From Stenotrophomonas rhizophila (lineage in GTDB: Bacteria > Pseudomonadota > Gammaproteobacteria > Xanthomonadales > Xanthomonadaceae), in the NCBI RefSeq assembly GCF_001704155.1, contig NZ_CP016294.1:2539501-2603500 (forward strand): 64,000 bases of DNA, in the 5' to 3' direction. Shown one piece after another: positions 53,816 through 61,132 of this stretch. The notes beneath the pieces are model-generated. The model was not told the origin of the DNA. It made no database searches and saw only the letters and a program-made list of their open reading frames with translations. The position numbers and the translations under genes were made by a program. Position 1 is the stretch's first letter, and each line of letters begins with the position of its first letter.

Positions 53816-55606
53816 ATGCTCGACCGCAGCCAGGATCTGGAACGCATTGCGCTGATCGAAGCGCTCAACGTGATGGATCCCGCCTTGGGGCGCTCGCTGG
53901 ACCCGGTCACCGAACTGGCGGCGTTTACCTTCGGCACCGCCATTGCGCTGATCTCCATCGTCGACGCCAACTCGCAGCGCTTCATCTCGCGGGTAGGGCT
54001 GGCGCTGGAACGTACCGACCGCCACCATTCAATCTGTTCGTGCGCACTGCAGTCCAGCGGCATCCTGCAGATCGAAGATCTGCGCCAGGACCCTCGTTTC
54101 CACGACAACCCGCTGGTGGCCGGCCCCGAGCAGATGCGCTTCTACGCCGGCGCGCCGCTGGTGACCCGAAACGGCATTGCCCTGGGCACGCTGTGCCTGA
54201 TGGACCGCACCCCGCGCGTGCTGACCGCCGACGAGCAGCGCCAGCTGCAGACCCTGGCGCGGATCGTGGTCAACCAGATGGAACTGAAGATGTCGCTGGG
54301 CCGGCGCGAGCCGATCAGCGGGCTGCCCAACCGCCAGCAGTTCCAGGCCGACCTGAGCGTGCTCGGCCACCAGGACGGCGGCAACCAGTTCACCGGCGTG
54401 CTGCTGGATGTGTTCGACCTGCAAAGCGCCAATGACGCCGGCCAGGCATTGGGCCTCAAACCGGTGGAATCCCTGCTCCGGCAGGCGTCGCTGCGCGTGC
54501 AGGAAGTACTGACCGACGACGTGCAGGTCTACCACGTGGCCTCCACCCGGTTCGCCTTTGTCGTGCGCAACCACGACCACGCGCGGGTCGAGGCGTTGAT
54601 GCAGCGGCTGCGCGAGCGCATGCGGCGGCCGTTGATGGTCGGCAGCATTCCAATGTCACCGCAGTTCCACGCCGGACTGTGCGATTTCCGTGCCGATCCG
54701 GATGAAGCCGGCGACCTGGTGCGCAAATGCATGGTGGCCTTGAACCACGCACTGCAGACCGACGCGTGCCTGTGCTGGTACTCGGCCGACCGCGATGCGC
54801 ACCTGCGCCGCCGCTACCGGCTTGCCTCGGATGCCGCGCGCGGGCTGGCCCAGGACCAGTTCAGCCTGGTCTACCAGCCGCGCTATGACCTGCGCGATGG
54901 CCAGCCGGTGTCGGCCGAAGCGCTGCTGCGCTGGACCCACCCGATGCTGGGACCCATCACCCCGGGTGAGTTCATTCCGGTGCTGGAGTGCACGGCGCTG
55001 ATGCCGGCGCTCAGCCAGTGGGTGATCGAGCACGCGTTCGCGCAGGCGGCGCGCTGGCAGCAGCTGCTGCCGGGATTCACGCTGTCGATCAACCTGTCCC
55101 CCCGCGATTTCGATAACGCCAACCTGTGGACCGGCATGGCCGAGCGCCTGCAGGCGAACGGGCTGGTGCCCTCACAGATTGAAGTAGAGATCACCGAGGG
55201 CCAGTGGCTGCACAGCCACCCCGCCGCCCTGCCCCAGCTGCGCGCGATGGCCGCTGCCGGCGTGCGCATCGCCATCGACGACTTCGGCAGTGGATACAGC
55301 AACTTCGGGTACCTGAGCGAAGTCCCGATCAGCCACATCAAGGTCGACCAGAGCCTCGTCACCGGCCTGGCGCGCTCGCGTACCGCGCGGCTGAAGGTGG
55401 AAGCCATCATCCGGCTCGCCCAGCAGCTGGGCTACCGCACCGTGGCCGAGGGTGTGGAGCATGAGTCCGAACTGTCGCTGCTGCGGCTGTGGGACTGCAA
55501 CGAGGCGCAGGGGTATTACCTGGCCCGGCCGATGAGTGCCGATGCCGTCACGCAGTTGGTACTGGCCTGTCGCGCCGGGCCGCCGAGCGATATCGACAGC
55601 GACTAG
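53816..55606 (+). CDS. GAF-(degenerate GGDEF)-EAL cyclic di-GMP phosphodiesterase
   Basis: A 596-residue cytosolic protein: GAF domain at about residues 15-160 (FGTAIALISIVDANSQRFIS), a degenerate GGDEF domain at about 165-330 in which the signature is replaced by ASTRFAFVV, and an EAL domain at about 340-585. The EAL catalytic residues are intact: EALLRW, NLSPRDF, EITEGQW, DDFGSGYSNF, KVDQSLV, AEGVEHESE and QGYYLARP. It should therefore hydrolyse c-di-GMP to pGpG, while the GGDEF-like domain can only be regulatory. Together with orn (44754) and the cyclase at 28814 it completes a c-di-GMP turnover set. The start ATG at 53816 is taken from the conserved N-terminus. Confidence 0.92.
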   Translation: MLDRSQDLERIALIEALNVMDPALGRSLDPVTELAAFTFGTAIALISIVDANSQRFISRVGLALERTDRHHSICSCALQSSGILQIEDLRQDPRFHDNPLVAGPEQMRFYAGAPLVTRNGIALGTLCLMDRTPRVLTADEQRQLQTLARIVVNQMELKMSLGRREPISGLPNRQQFQADLSVLGHQDGGNQFTGVLLDVFDLQSANDAGQALGLKPVESLLRQASLRVQEVLTDDVQVYHVASTRFAFVVRNHDHARVEALMQRLRERMRRPLMVGSIPMSPQFHAGLCDFRADPDEAGDLVRKCMVALNHALQTDACLCWYSADRDAHLRRRYRLASDAARGLAQDQFSLVYQPRYDLRDGQPVSAEALLRWTHPMLGPITPGEFIPVLECTALMPALSQWVIEHAFAQAARWQQLLPGFTLSINLSPRDFDNANLWTGMAERLQANGLVPSQIEVEITEGQWLHSHPAALPQLRAMAAAGVRIAIDDFGSGYSNFGYLSEVPISHIKVDQSLVTGLARSRTARLKVEAIIRLAQQLGYRTVAEGVEHESELSLLRLWDCNEAQGYYLARPMSADAVTQLVLACRAGPPSDIDSD

Positions 55607-55656
55607 GCCGGCGTCGGGTTGCGATAATGGCGGCATTCCGTTATCTGGCGCTTCCC

Positions 55657-55893
55657 ATGTCCGACCTAGTCCCCCTGCCCGTCCTTGCCCCGGGCCACTA
55701 CCGCCATTTCAAGGGCGGCAACTATCAGGTGATCGACGTGGTGCGCCACAGCGAGACCTTGCTGCCAATGGTGCTGTATCGCCCGCTCGACGAGGACCTG
55801 GGACTGTGGGTGAGGCCGTATGAGATGTTCACCGCGCAGGTCGAGGTGGACGGTGTGCTGCGGCCACGGTTCGCGTTGGTGGACCAAAGCTGA
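55657..55893 (+). CDS. DUF1653-family protein
   Basis: A 78-residue soluble protein: PLPVLAPGHYRHFKGGNYQVIDVV then LLPMVLYRPLDEDLGLWVRPYEMF, the DUF1653 signature (short SH3-like fold, unknown function). The longer ORF extends back to 55489 but only codons from about 55657 (MSDLVPLPVL) are family-like; an in-frame ATG at 55627 would add 10 residues. It is transcribed after the EAL gene with a gap of 50 bases and ends at a strong terminator. Confidence 0.92.
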   Translation: MSDLVPLPVLAPGHYRHFKGGNYQVIDVVRHSETLLPMVLYRPLDEDLGLWVRPYEMFTAQVEVDGVLRPRFALVDQS

Positions 55894-55927
55894 GCTGACG
55901 CAGTCGTGGCTGTGGACACAAAAAGAA

Positions 55928-55950
55928 AGCGCCCCGAGGGGCGCTTTTTT
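55928..55950. terminator. Bidirectional terminator between DUF1653 and secreted-protein gene
   Basis: AGCGCCCC/GGGGCGCT stem with a GA loop; TTTTTT follows on the plus strand and TTTCTTTTT on the minus strand. It separates the signalling block from the leftward T4SS operon. Confidence 0.9.
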
Positions 55951-55973
55951 GCTACGGGGTCAAAGCCATGGAC

Positions 55974-57365
55974 TCAAGGTGTCGCGGTCACACCCTGGGC
56001 CGAGGCGCCGACCACGATGAACGGGTCGCGCCCGGCATCGGCGTAGGCACCGCAGCTGGCGTCGCCCGGTGCCACCGGATCGCACGGCCACACCGCGCGC
56101 GGCACGGTATCGCGCGGCTCGAAGCGCTCGCCATTCCAGACCGCGAAGCCCAGGTGCAGCCGGCCCCATTCGCCGTAGCTGCGCGGCTCGGGCTTCTCGG
56201 TGGTGCCGACGTCCACATACCAGCGCAACGCGGGGCCAAACTGCAGTTTGCCCGCATCCAGCTGCACGCGTGCGCCGTCGGCGCCGTAACGCTTCCGGTC
56301 GGCATCTGACAGCAGCGGCTCTGCCGGCAGCGCCTGCTGGGTGATGTCCACCGGCGCCGCGCCAGCACTCACGCGGTAGACGCGCTGCTGCACCAGCCCC
56401 TCGCGGCAGCTGCCGGCCGGCAGACGCACCGTCTTGACTTGCTCGGCGTCGGGGCCGCGGTTGTCGGCACACGCAAACGGGCCGGACACCAGGTACACCG
56501 TGGTGGACGGATCAGCGCTTTCGAACGAACGCACCCAGACATCGCCCTGCATCGCCAGGAAGTCCGGGCGCAGCCCGTAGCCCGGGACGGCCTTGAACCA
56601 GCCCTTCTGAGAGACCTGGCGCTCGCGCCAAGTGCGCGGCAGCAGCAGTTGCTGTTCCGGAATGGACACCAGCAACGCTGAAAGGTGCGGCGGCAGCGTG
56701 CCTTGGCAGGCACCGATCAGGAGGTCCGCCTGGGTGGCCAGACGTGCCGCCAGGTCATTCGGACAACGCGCACCGAGCTGACGCTCGATCTGGTTGTTGT
56801 CATTGGCGAGCGTGGGGATAGGCAGCGGGCGCGGAGCGACGGGCACCGGTTCGACCAAAGGTGATGAGTCGCCTCGCGGACTGACCGCAGCAGGAGTGTC
56901 CGCAGCTACAGTTGCAGTGTCCGCGTTAACGGGTGCAGAAGGGCTCGCCGGGGGTTGGGCCGCATGAAGTACTCCTGCAACGGACGCAGCACCGATCGGC
57001 GCAGCGGGCGCTGCGGCCGGAGCATCAGCGGCGGTCGGGTCACTTAGAGTCGACGCTTCAGCCTCTGCTTCGTCAACCGCAGTGGCTGGTCGCGAGGGCG
57101 CCGGCTCCACCGGCCTCGGCTCGATGCCCGGAGTCACCGTCGCAGGCAGGTTGACCAAGGCAGGCTGAGCGACAGCCGCCACCTCCTGCACACCGGTCGA
57201 TTCAGCGGCAGCGGGTACACCTACCGGGGAAGCAGCACCGCCCCCCTCGTCGACCACCGCTGCCGTCTGGGCATGAGCAGAGCAAAACGCAATCGGCAAC
57301 AGCACCAGGAAGCATGCCGGAAGTCGAACACCCGAACACCGAGAATGAACCAGTAAATTTCGCAT
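55974..57365 (-). CDS. Large secreted protein of unknown function at the end of the T4SS locus
   Basis: A 463-residue exported protein. A long basic N-terminus leads into a signal peptide (CFLVLLPIAFCSAHA); residues about 35-190 are a low-complexity Ala/Pro/Val/Asp linker; the C-terminal domain (about 195-463) looks globular, with several Cys (GARCPNDLAARLATQADLLI, GPFACADN, LPAGSCREG, RAVWPCDPV). No known domain is recognised, and the XVIPCD tail of X-T4SS effectors was not seen. It is last on the minus strand after virB6 and the DUF4189 array, in the usual place for accessory T4SS genes. It may be an envelope-associated accessory or an immunity-like factor, but this is inference. Confidence 0.75.
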   Translation of the reverse strand: MRNLLVHSRCSGVRLPACFLVLLPIAFCSAHAQTAAVVDEGGGAASPVGVPAAAESTGVQEVAAVAQPALVNLPATVTPGIEPRPVEPAPSRPATAVDEAEAEASTLSDPTAADAPAAAPAAPIGAASVAGVLHAAQPPASPSAPVNADTATVAADTPAAVSPRGDSSPLVEPVPVAPRPLPIPTLANDNNQIERQLGARCPNDLAARLATQADLLIGACQGTLPPHLSALLVSIPEQQLLLPRTWRERQVSQKGWFKAVPGYGLRPDFLAMQGDVWVRSFESADPSTTVYLVSGPFACADNRGPDAEQVKTVRLPAGSCREGLVQQRVYRVSAGAAPVDITQQALPAEPLLSDADRKRYGADGARVQLDAGKLQFGPALRWYVDVGTTEKPEPRSYGEWGRLHLGFAVWNGERFEPRDTVPRAVWPCDPVAPGDASCGAYADAGRDPFIVVGASAQGVTATP

Positions 57366-57411
57366 GATGTCGTCCTTGAACCTGAAAAATTAAACTACGA
57401 GAAACACTTTC

Positions 57412-57648
57412 TCAGAAAGCTTCAAACTGCGGTTCGGCGCACGCGGAATACATCTTGCGACAGCCTACCCCTCCGGCCTTGGCGCACAGGTCAGTGCGCC
57501 GTCAGTGGAGAGTGTGATCGCACCCCACCTCTTCAGCCAACGTCAGGGTGGGCGCGGGCCGCTTGCCTCCCCACTGTCCGAAGCCGGTGACCAGCGCCGC
57601 CTGCACCTCCGCCGCCAGTAACACGGATTCCGTGATCCCGGCTTGCAT
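57412..57648 (-). pseudogene. Degraded third DUF4189 gene (3' remnant)
   Basis: On the minus strand, codons 57502-57414 read TDLCAKAGGVGC RKMYSACAEPQFEAF with a space inserted here only to break the string; this matches the C-termini of the two intact DUF4189 proteins (pattern C-x4-5-G-x-C-x3-YSxC-x4-F). The same frame continues upstream, through a TGA at 57504-57502, into a 48-codon ORF whose ATG (57648) overlaps the stop of the second DUF4189 gene by one base (TGATG). That upstream part is only weakly DUF4189-like (TGFGQWGG), and the middle of the domain is missing. I read it as a deleted, stop-containing copy; a real 48-residue peptide is possible. Confidence 0.6.
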
Positions 57649-58199
57649 CAACGAAATGATTTGAATTCAGACAAACTGCACGCCGAGTACACAATTGCGC
57701 ACTGTTGCCCACCGGAGCTTTGGCACTCAGCCAGAGCATTGGACTTTGCCAGCGTGTCTGTCTCTGCACGACTTGCCACTGTGATTGCACCTGGGCCGCG
57801 CGCTCCCACAGGGTCAGCCATTGCTACACACTGGTTGTAGTAAGTTAGACGTATTTCGCACTTCTTACCCCCTTCGTCCTTGCATCTCGAGAGCGCCAGC
57901 GAACTCGCCGCCTGCTTGGACTTCTGGGCTACGGAGGCCCCTGTCGCGAGATTCCCCCCCTTGTTCGCCATAGCAGTGTCCTCGGCAATGGCACCCCAAC
58001 GGGTTTCCCATTTCCCAGTAGCTACGGGTGCGCCAGAACTGCCAGACGCTCCCGAGTTGGCACCCGGGATTGGAGCGCATCCCTGGACGCCTTGACCGCC
58101 GATGGGATACTGTCCGGGCGGGCATGCGCCTTCCGCAGATGCCGTCAAAGGTGCAAACATGAGAACAGCGGAAACAATGATCAGTCGCATGATCTGCAT
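57648..58199 (-). CDS. DUF4189-domain secreted protein, second copy
   Basis: A 183-residue exported protein: signal peptide (MRLIIVSAVLMFAPLTASA), a Cys-containing N-terminal region (CPPGQYPIGGQGVQGCAPIP), a Gly/Ser linker, then a DUF4189 domain (WGAIAEDTAMANKG, LALSRCKDEGGKKCEI, YYNQCVAMADPVG, LAECQSSGGQQCAI, VYSACSLSEF). The six or so domain cysteines suggest disulfides in the periplasm. GGAG lies 6 bases before the ATG at 58199. It shares its whole layout with the copy at 58487-59026 and follows directly behind a virB6 3' remnant, as the other copy follows intact virB6. Function is unknown. Confidence 0.88.
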   Translation of the reverse strand: MQIMRLIIVSAVLMFAPLTASAEGACPPGQYPIGGQGVQGCAPIPGANSGASGSSGAPVATGKWETRWGAIAEDTAMANKGGNLATGASVAQKSKQAASSLALSRCKDEGGKKCEIRLTYYNQCVAMADPVGARGPGAITVASRAETDTLAKSNALAECQSSGGQQCAIVYSACSLSEFKSFR

Positions 58200-58225
58200 T
58201 CCAAACTCCGGTTAGCCATCAGCGT

Positions 58226-58460
58226 TTAATTGGCGGGAGTATTACGGAGTAGGCCCGACGATGTCCCCGCAGATCCCGAATCTCCATCGTTGAGGGAACG
58301 CACGGAATACCGGGGCTGCGCAGCCTGCGTGACATTCTGGTTGGAAGTATTCGTCGTCTGCTGCGGCGTGTACGAAACCGGCGGCTGGCCTTGCGGACCT
58401 GGCTGTGCTGCCGGCGAACCACCTATCTGGGAATATGCCGTAAAGCTGCCCAGGGTTGCC
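58226..58460 (-). pseudogene. Free-standing 3' remnant of a second virB6 gene
   Basis: About 78 codons without a start codon. The minus strand reads ATLGSFTAYSQIGGS, then GPQGQPPVSYTP, a Thr/Asn/Gln-rich stretch, and ends LLRNTPAN before a TAA. This matches the C-terminal region of intact VirB6 (TLGSFMAYSQIGGS, GPQGQPPGSYTP), and the DNA is near-identical in the first half and diverged after it. An in-frame TAA lies just upstream and no full virB6 precedes it, so it is a gene fragment. It sits between the two intact DUF4189 genes and points to duplication or cassette exchange. Confidence 0.8.
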
Positions 58461-58486
58461 GACGTGCATTAGCTCTCCAATCCAAA

Positions 58487-59026
58487 CTAGTACTTCTCGA
58501 AGTACGGATCTGTGCAACCGGAATAGATTACCTTGCACGTTTCACTTCCAGACTTCTTACAATCAAGCGTCGCTCGCTCAATGGCGGTCTTCTCCTCCGC
58601 ACCGGTATTCAACTTGGTGCCCTTTCCCTTGTCCGCCTGGATTACAGCAGCGCACTGATTCTTGTATGCAAGTTCAATCTTGCAGTCCTTGGCGCCCCAC
58701 TGAGAGCACTGCGCAATTGCGTCCTTGGAAGCCTCTGCTTTAGACATCTTTCCCTTGGAAGCACCAGCGTCTCCGGAGCTGGAGACGGCGATTGCTCCCC
58801 AAGTCTTGATCCAACGCCCCGTTGGCACGGGAGATCCCGAGTCGCCTCCGCCGCTTGATGGAATGGGCGCACATCCCCCGACGCCCTGCCCGCCAACTGG
58901 ATACTGGCCAGGAGGGCATCTCCCCTCCGCACTTGCGGACAATGGAATGAACGTGCCGAGAGCCACCATCGCCAAGCAAATGACCCACATACGAACGCCA
59001 ACCAAGTTCCTGATAGACACTCTCAT
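58487..59026 (-). CDS. DUF4189-domain secreted protein, first copy
   Basis: A 179-residue exported protein with a signal peptide (VRMWVICLAMVALGTFIPLS), the Cys-containing segment CPPGQYPVGGQGVGGCAPIP, a Gly/Ser linker and a DUF4189 domain (TWGAIAVSSSGDAG, AIAQCSQWGAKDCKI, LAYKNQCAAVIQAD, ATLDCKKSGSETCKV, IYSGCTDPYF). GGAG stands 5 bases before the ATG at 59026, only 10 bases past the virB6 stop, so it is co-transcribed with virB6. DUF4189 genes are found next to X-T4SS virB6; their role is not established. Compared with the second copy, the segment between signal and domain is the most conserved. Confidence 0.9.
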   Translation of the reverse strand: MRVSIRNLVGVRMWVICLAMVALGTFIPLSASAEGRCPPGQYPVGGQGVGGCAPIPSSGGGDSGSPVPTGRWIKTWGAIAVSSSGDAGASKGKMSKAEASKDAIAQCSQWGAKDCKIELAYKNQCAAVIQADKGKGTKLNTGAEEKTAIERATLDCKKSGSETCKVIYSGCTDPYFEKY

Positions 59027-59036
59027 TTGTCTCCAA

Positions 59037-60179
59037 TCATTGCGACGACCCGCCGGCGAGGCCTCGCTGTCCGGCCTGAGTCTGTGGTGATGCTTCACTG
59101 GATCCGAAACGTGAGACGTCATTGGTAGAAACGTTCGACGCCGAATCCACGCGGGCTGGAGCAGGCGGCGTATACGAACCCGGCGGCTGGCCTTGCGGGC
59201 CGGCGGCTGCCGAGCCACCTATCTGCGAATATGCCATGAAGCTGCCCAGGGTTCCCTGGAAGAACATCGCGGCCATTGGGGGCGCAGTCAGGATCAGCGT
59301 CGTGAGGATCAATCCCATGCCGCCCTGCTGCATGGCCTGGCTGGTCAAGCCATCACTCATTGCATCTGTCAGGAAGAACTTGTTGATCAGTGCCGATGTC
59401 CAGAATGCGGCTGAGACGCGGATGACCATGTCCAGCGCGATGGAGACCATGGCCGACAGCACCGCCATCGAGAACATGGTTCCTATGCCGTAGAACAGCC
59501 ACTTCTGGAAGAACTGTTTTGTCTGGTCAAACAGCAGGCAAAGAATGAACAGAGGCCCGAAACCAATGAACAGCGAAATGGCGACCTGGTAGAGCAGCAG
59601 CATTGAACCGGCAGTTACCGCAGGGCCACCGGTACCGAGGCCGATGAACCACATGGCGCGGGTTTTCTCTTCACGCAGGCCACCGTCGTCCAGCACCTTG
59701 ATGGCATCTACGCTGGACAACGCCACCTGCATCCAAGCGAGGCTCTTGTCGATCTGGTCTTCGGCGGTGCCGCTCTTGCCGGTGACAACGCGGGTGATGA
59801 GGCCACCAACGTCCTTGGTCAGGAAGTCGCTGACGCTGCTGCCGAACATCGCCATGGACGTCGCCACGCTGATGATCAGCGCCGCGCGGGCCATGTTGGT
59901 GACCAGCACCATCATCGAATCCCGGCTCTGGCCGGTGACGATGCGGTAGCCCTGCACGAGGACCCACAGCGTCATCAGGATGAGGGCAATCCCACCGACC
60001 CAGGCCATCATGCGGCCCATCATCTCGATGCCGAAATCGTTGATGCGCTCGCGCAGGTAATCAAGGATCAGCTTGAAGAACACGAAGTCGCCAATCGACT
60101 GGACACGCACTGCGTAGCCCAGCAGATCCTGCAATCCGCCTGAGAAATCAAAAACGTTGGCAATCGACCTGATCGACAT
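59037..60179 (-). CDS. virB6: Type IV secretion system inner-membrane channel protein VirB6
   Basis: A 380-residue polytopic inner-membrane protein of the T4SS channel. At least five membrane helices (for example WVGGIALILMTLWVLVQGYR, ISLFIGFGPLFILCLLFDQT, LILTTLILTAPPMAAMFFQG), with the family's central conserved region at about 200-240 (LFIGFGPLFILCLLF, FFQKWLFYGIGTMFSM). The C-terminal tail from about residue 315 is soluble, low in hydrophobicity and Gly/Ala/Pro-rich. The ATG at 60179 has GGGA 8 bases upstream. A second copy of this tail alone occurs at 58226-58460, so the tail region seems to be a site of exchange. Confidence 0.93.
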   Translation of the reverse strand: MSIRSIANVFDFSGGLQDLLGYAVRVQSIGDFVFFKLILDYLRERINDFGIEMMGRMMAWVGGIALILMTLWVLVQGYRIVTGQSRDSMMVLVTNMARAALIISVATSMAMFGSSVSDFLTKDVGGLITRVVTGKSGTAEDQIDKSLAWMQVALSSVDAIKVLDDGGLREEKTRAMWFIGLGTGGPAVTAGSMLLLYQVAISLFIGFGPLFILCLLFDQTKQFFQKWLFYGIGTMFSMAVLSAMVSIALDMVIRVSAAFWTSALINKFFLTDAMSDGLTSQAMQQGGMGLILTTLILTAPPMAAMFFQGTLGSFMAYSQIGGSAAAGPQGQPPGSYTPPAPARVDSASNVSTNDVSRFGSSEASPQTQAGQRGLAGGSSQ

Positions 60180-60257
60180 TTCCACAATCCCTTGGTGATG
60201 CTGCTACTGCATTGGGTCCGGCAGTACCTTGCAGACCCGCTGTACCTGCGTGAATAC

Positions 60258-61079
60258 TTACTTGACGCTGAGCGCGCCCTTCAGCGCGGCGGTCTTGACA
60301 AGATCGCCAATGACATTCTTGGTGGTGTCGCCCTTGAGTGCGTTCTGGGCGACCACCTTCTGGTTACCCTCCATCACTTCGATGTAGGCATCGTAAGAGC
60401 GCATGCGCGACTGCCAGATCTGCGACTGGACCGCCAGGTCATTGGCCATGCGCAGCGACTCACTGTCGGTGCCCTGCACGTTACCCTGGTTGTTGTTCAG
60501 AATGCGCAGCTTGAAGATGCGGTTGAGCGAGGACTCCATCTTCGGCACCGAATAGGTCATGAACATCACCGCTTCGTTGTATTTGCGGTTCTGCATCATG
60601 CGGATGTTCACGCAGATCTGGGTCTGCTGTTCCTTGAAGTCGTCCTGCGGGTTGAACACGAAGGTCTTGAACAGCCCCATCGGGCTGAAGTCCGCCTTGC
60701 TGCCACAGGTTTCCCTGACCAGGTAATTCTCGCCTACCGGGGTCAGTTCAACGCCCTGCGGCATGCCGAAGTCGTTCAGCACCGCCTGCACTTCCACCAG
60801 CGCCTGCGCATACTGCTGCAGCGTGCGGATCCAGCGGGTGCGCTGTTCGACATACTCGGCCGCGTCCTGCGCCTTGGAGGCGTACGCGGTGATCTCTGCC
60901 TTGTAGGTGTTGATCTGGTTCATGATCTGCTGGTACACGCTCGGGCCGACTTCGACCACGGGCATCGTGTACGCCGGTGCGGGCGCGTTGCACATCAGCA
61001 CGGTCACCAGCGACAGGGCGGCCAGGCGGAAGCTGAAGTGACGGCGGCGGGTCGTGTTCTTGTTCATGGCAATGTCCAT
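60258..61079 (-). CDS. virB5: Type IV secretion system pilus-tip protein VirB5
   Basis: A 273-residue exported protein: signal peptide ending near NAPAPAYT, then a mainly helical mature chain (VYQQIMNQINTYKAEITAYA, EYVEQRTRWIRTLQQYAQAL, SSLNRIFKLRILNNNQGNVQ) with two Cys (RETCGSKADF, QICVNIRMMQ). The size and helical hairpin layout fit VirB5/TraC pilus-tip components that help contact the recipient cell. GGAG stands 6 bases before the ATG at 61079. It lies between virB4 and virB6, the position expected for X-type systems; sequence similarity to the model family is loose, as is usual for VirB5. Confidence 0.85.
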   Translation of the reverse strand: MDIAMNKNTTRRRHFSFRLAALSLVTVLMCNAPAPAYTMPVVEVGPSVYQQIMNQINTYKAEITAYASKAQDAAEYVEQRTRWIRTLQQYAQALVEVQAVLNDFGMPQGVELTPVGENYLVRETCGSKADFSPMGLFKTFVFNPQDDFKEQQTQICVNIRMMQNRKYNEAVMFMTYSVPKMESSLNRIFKLRILNNNQGNVQGTDSESLRMANDLAVQSQIWQSRMRSYDAYIEVMEGNQKVVAQNALKGDTTKNVIGDLVKTAALKGALSVK

Positions 61080-61132
61080 AATTATCTCCATCGAATGCGG
61101 CGAAAGCCTGTCCCTGATCGGCCGGGGGACCG

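Noticed and set aside
55974-57365. X-T4SS effector with XVIPCD domain
   Set aside because: It has a signal peptide, and no XVIPCD-like C-terminal region with its Gln-rich tail was seen.
58242-58538. 98-codon minus-strand ORF with an internal ATG and GGAGAG between the two DUF4189 genes
   Set aside because: It is out of frame with the VirB6-like sequence in the same DNA, and its translation resembles no family. The VirB6 frame explains the conservation better.
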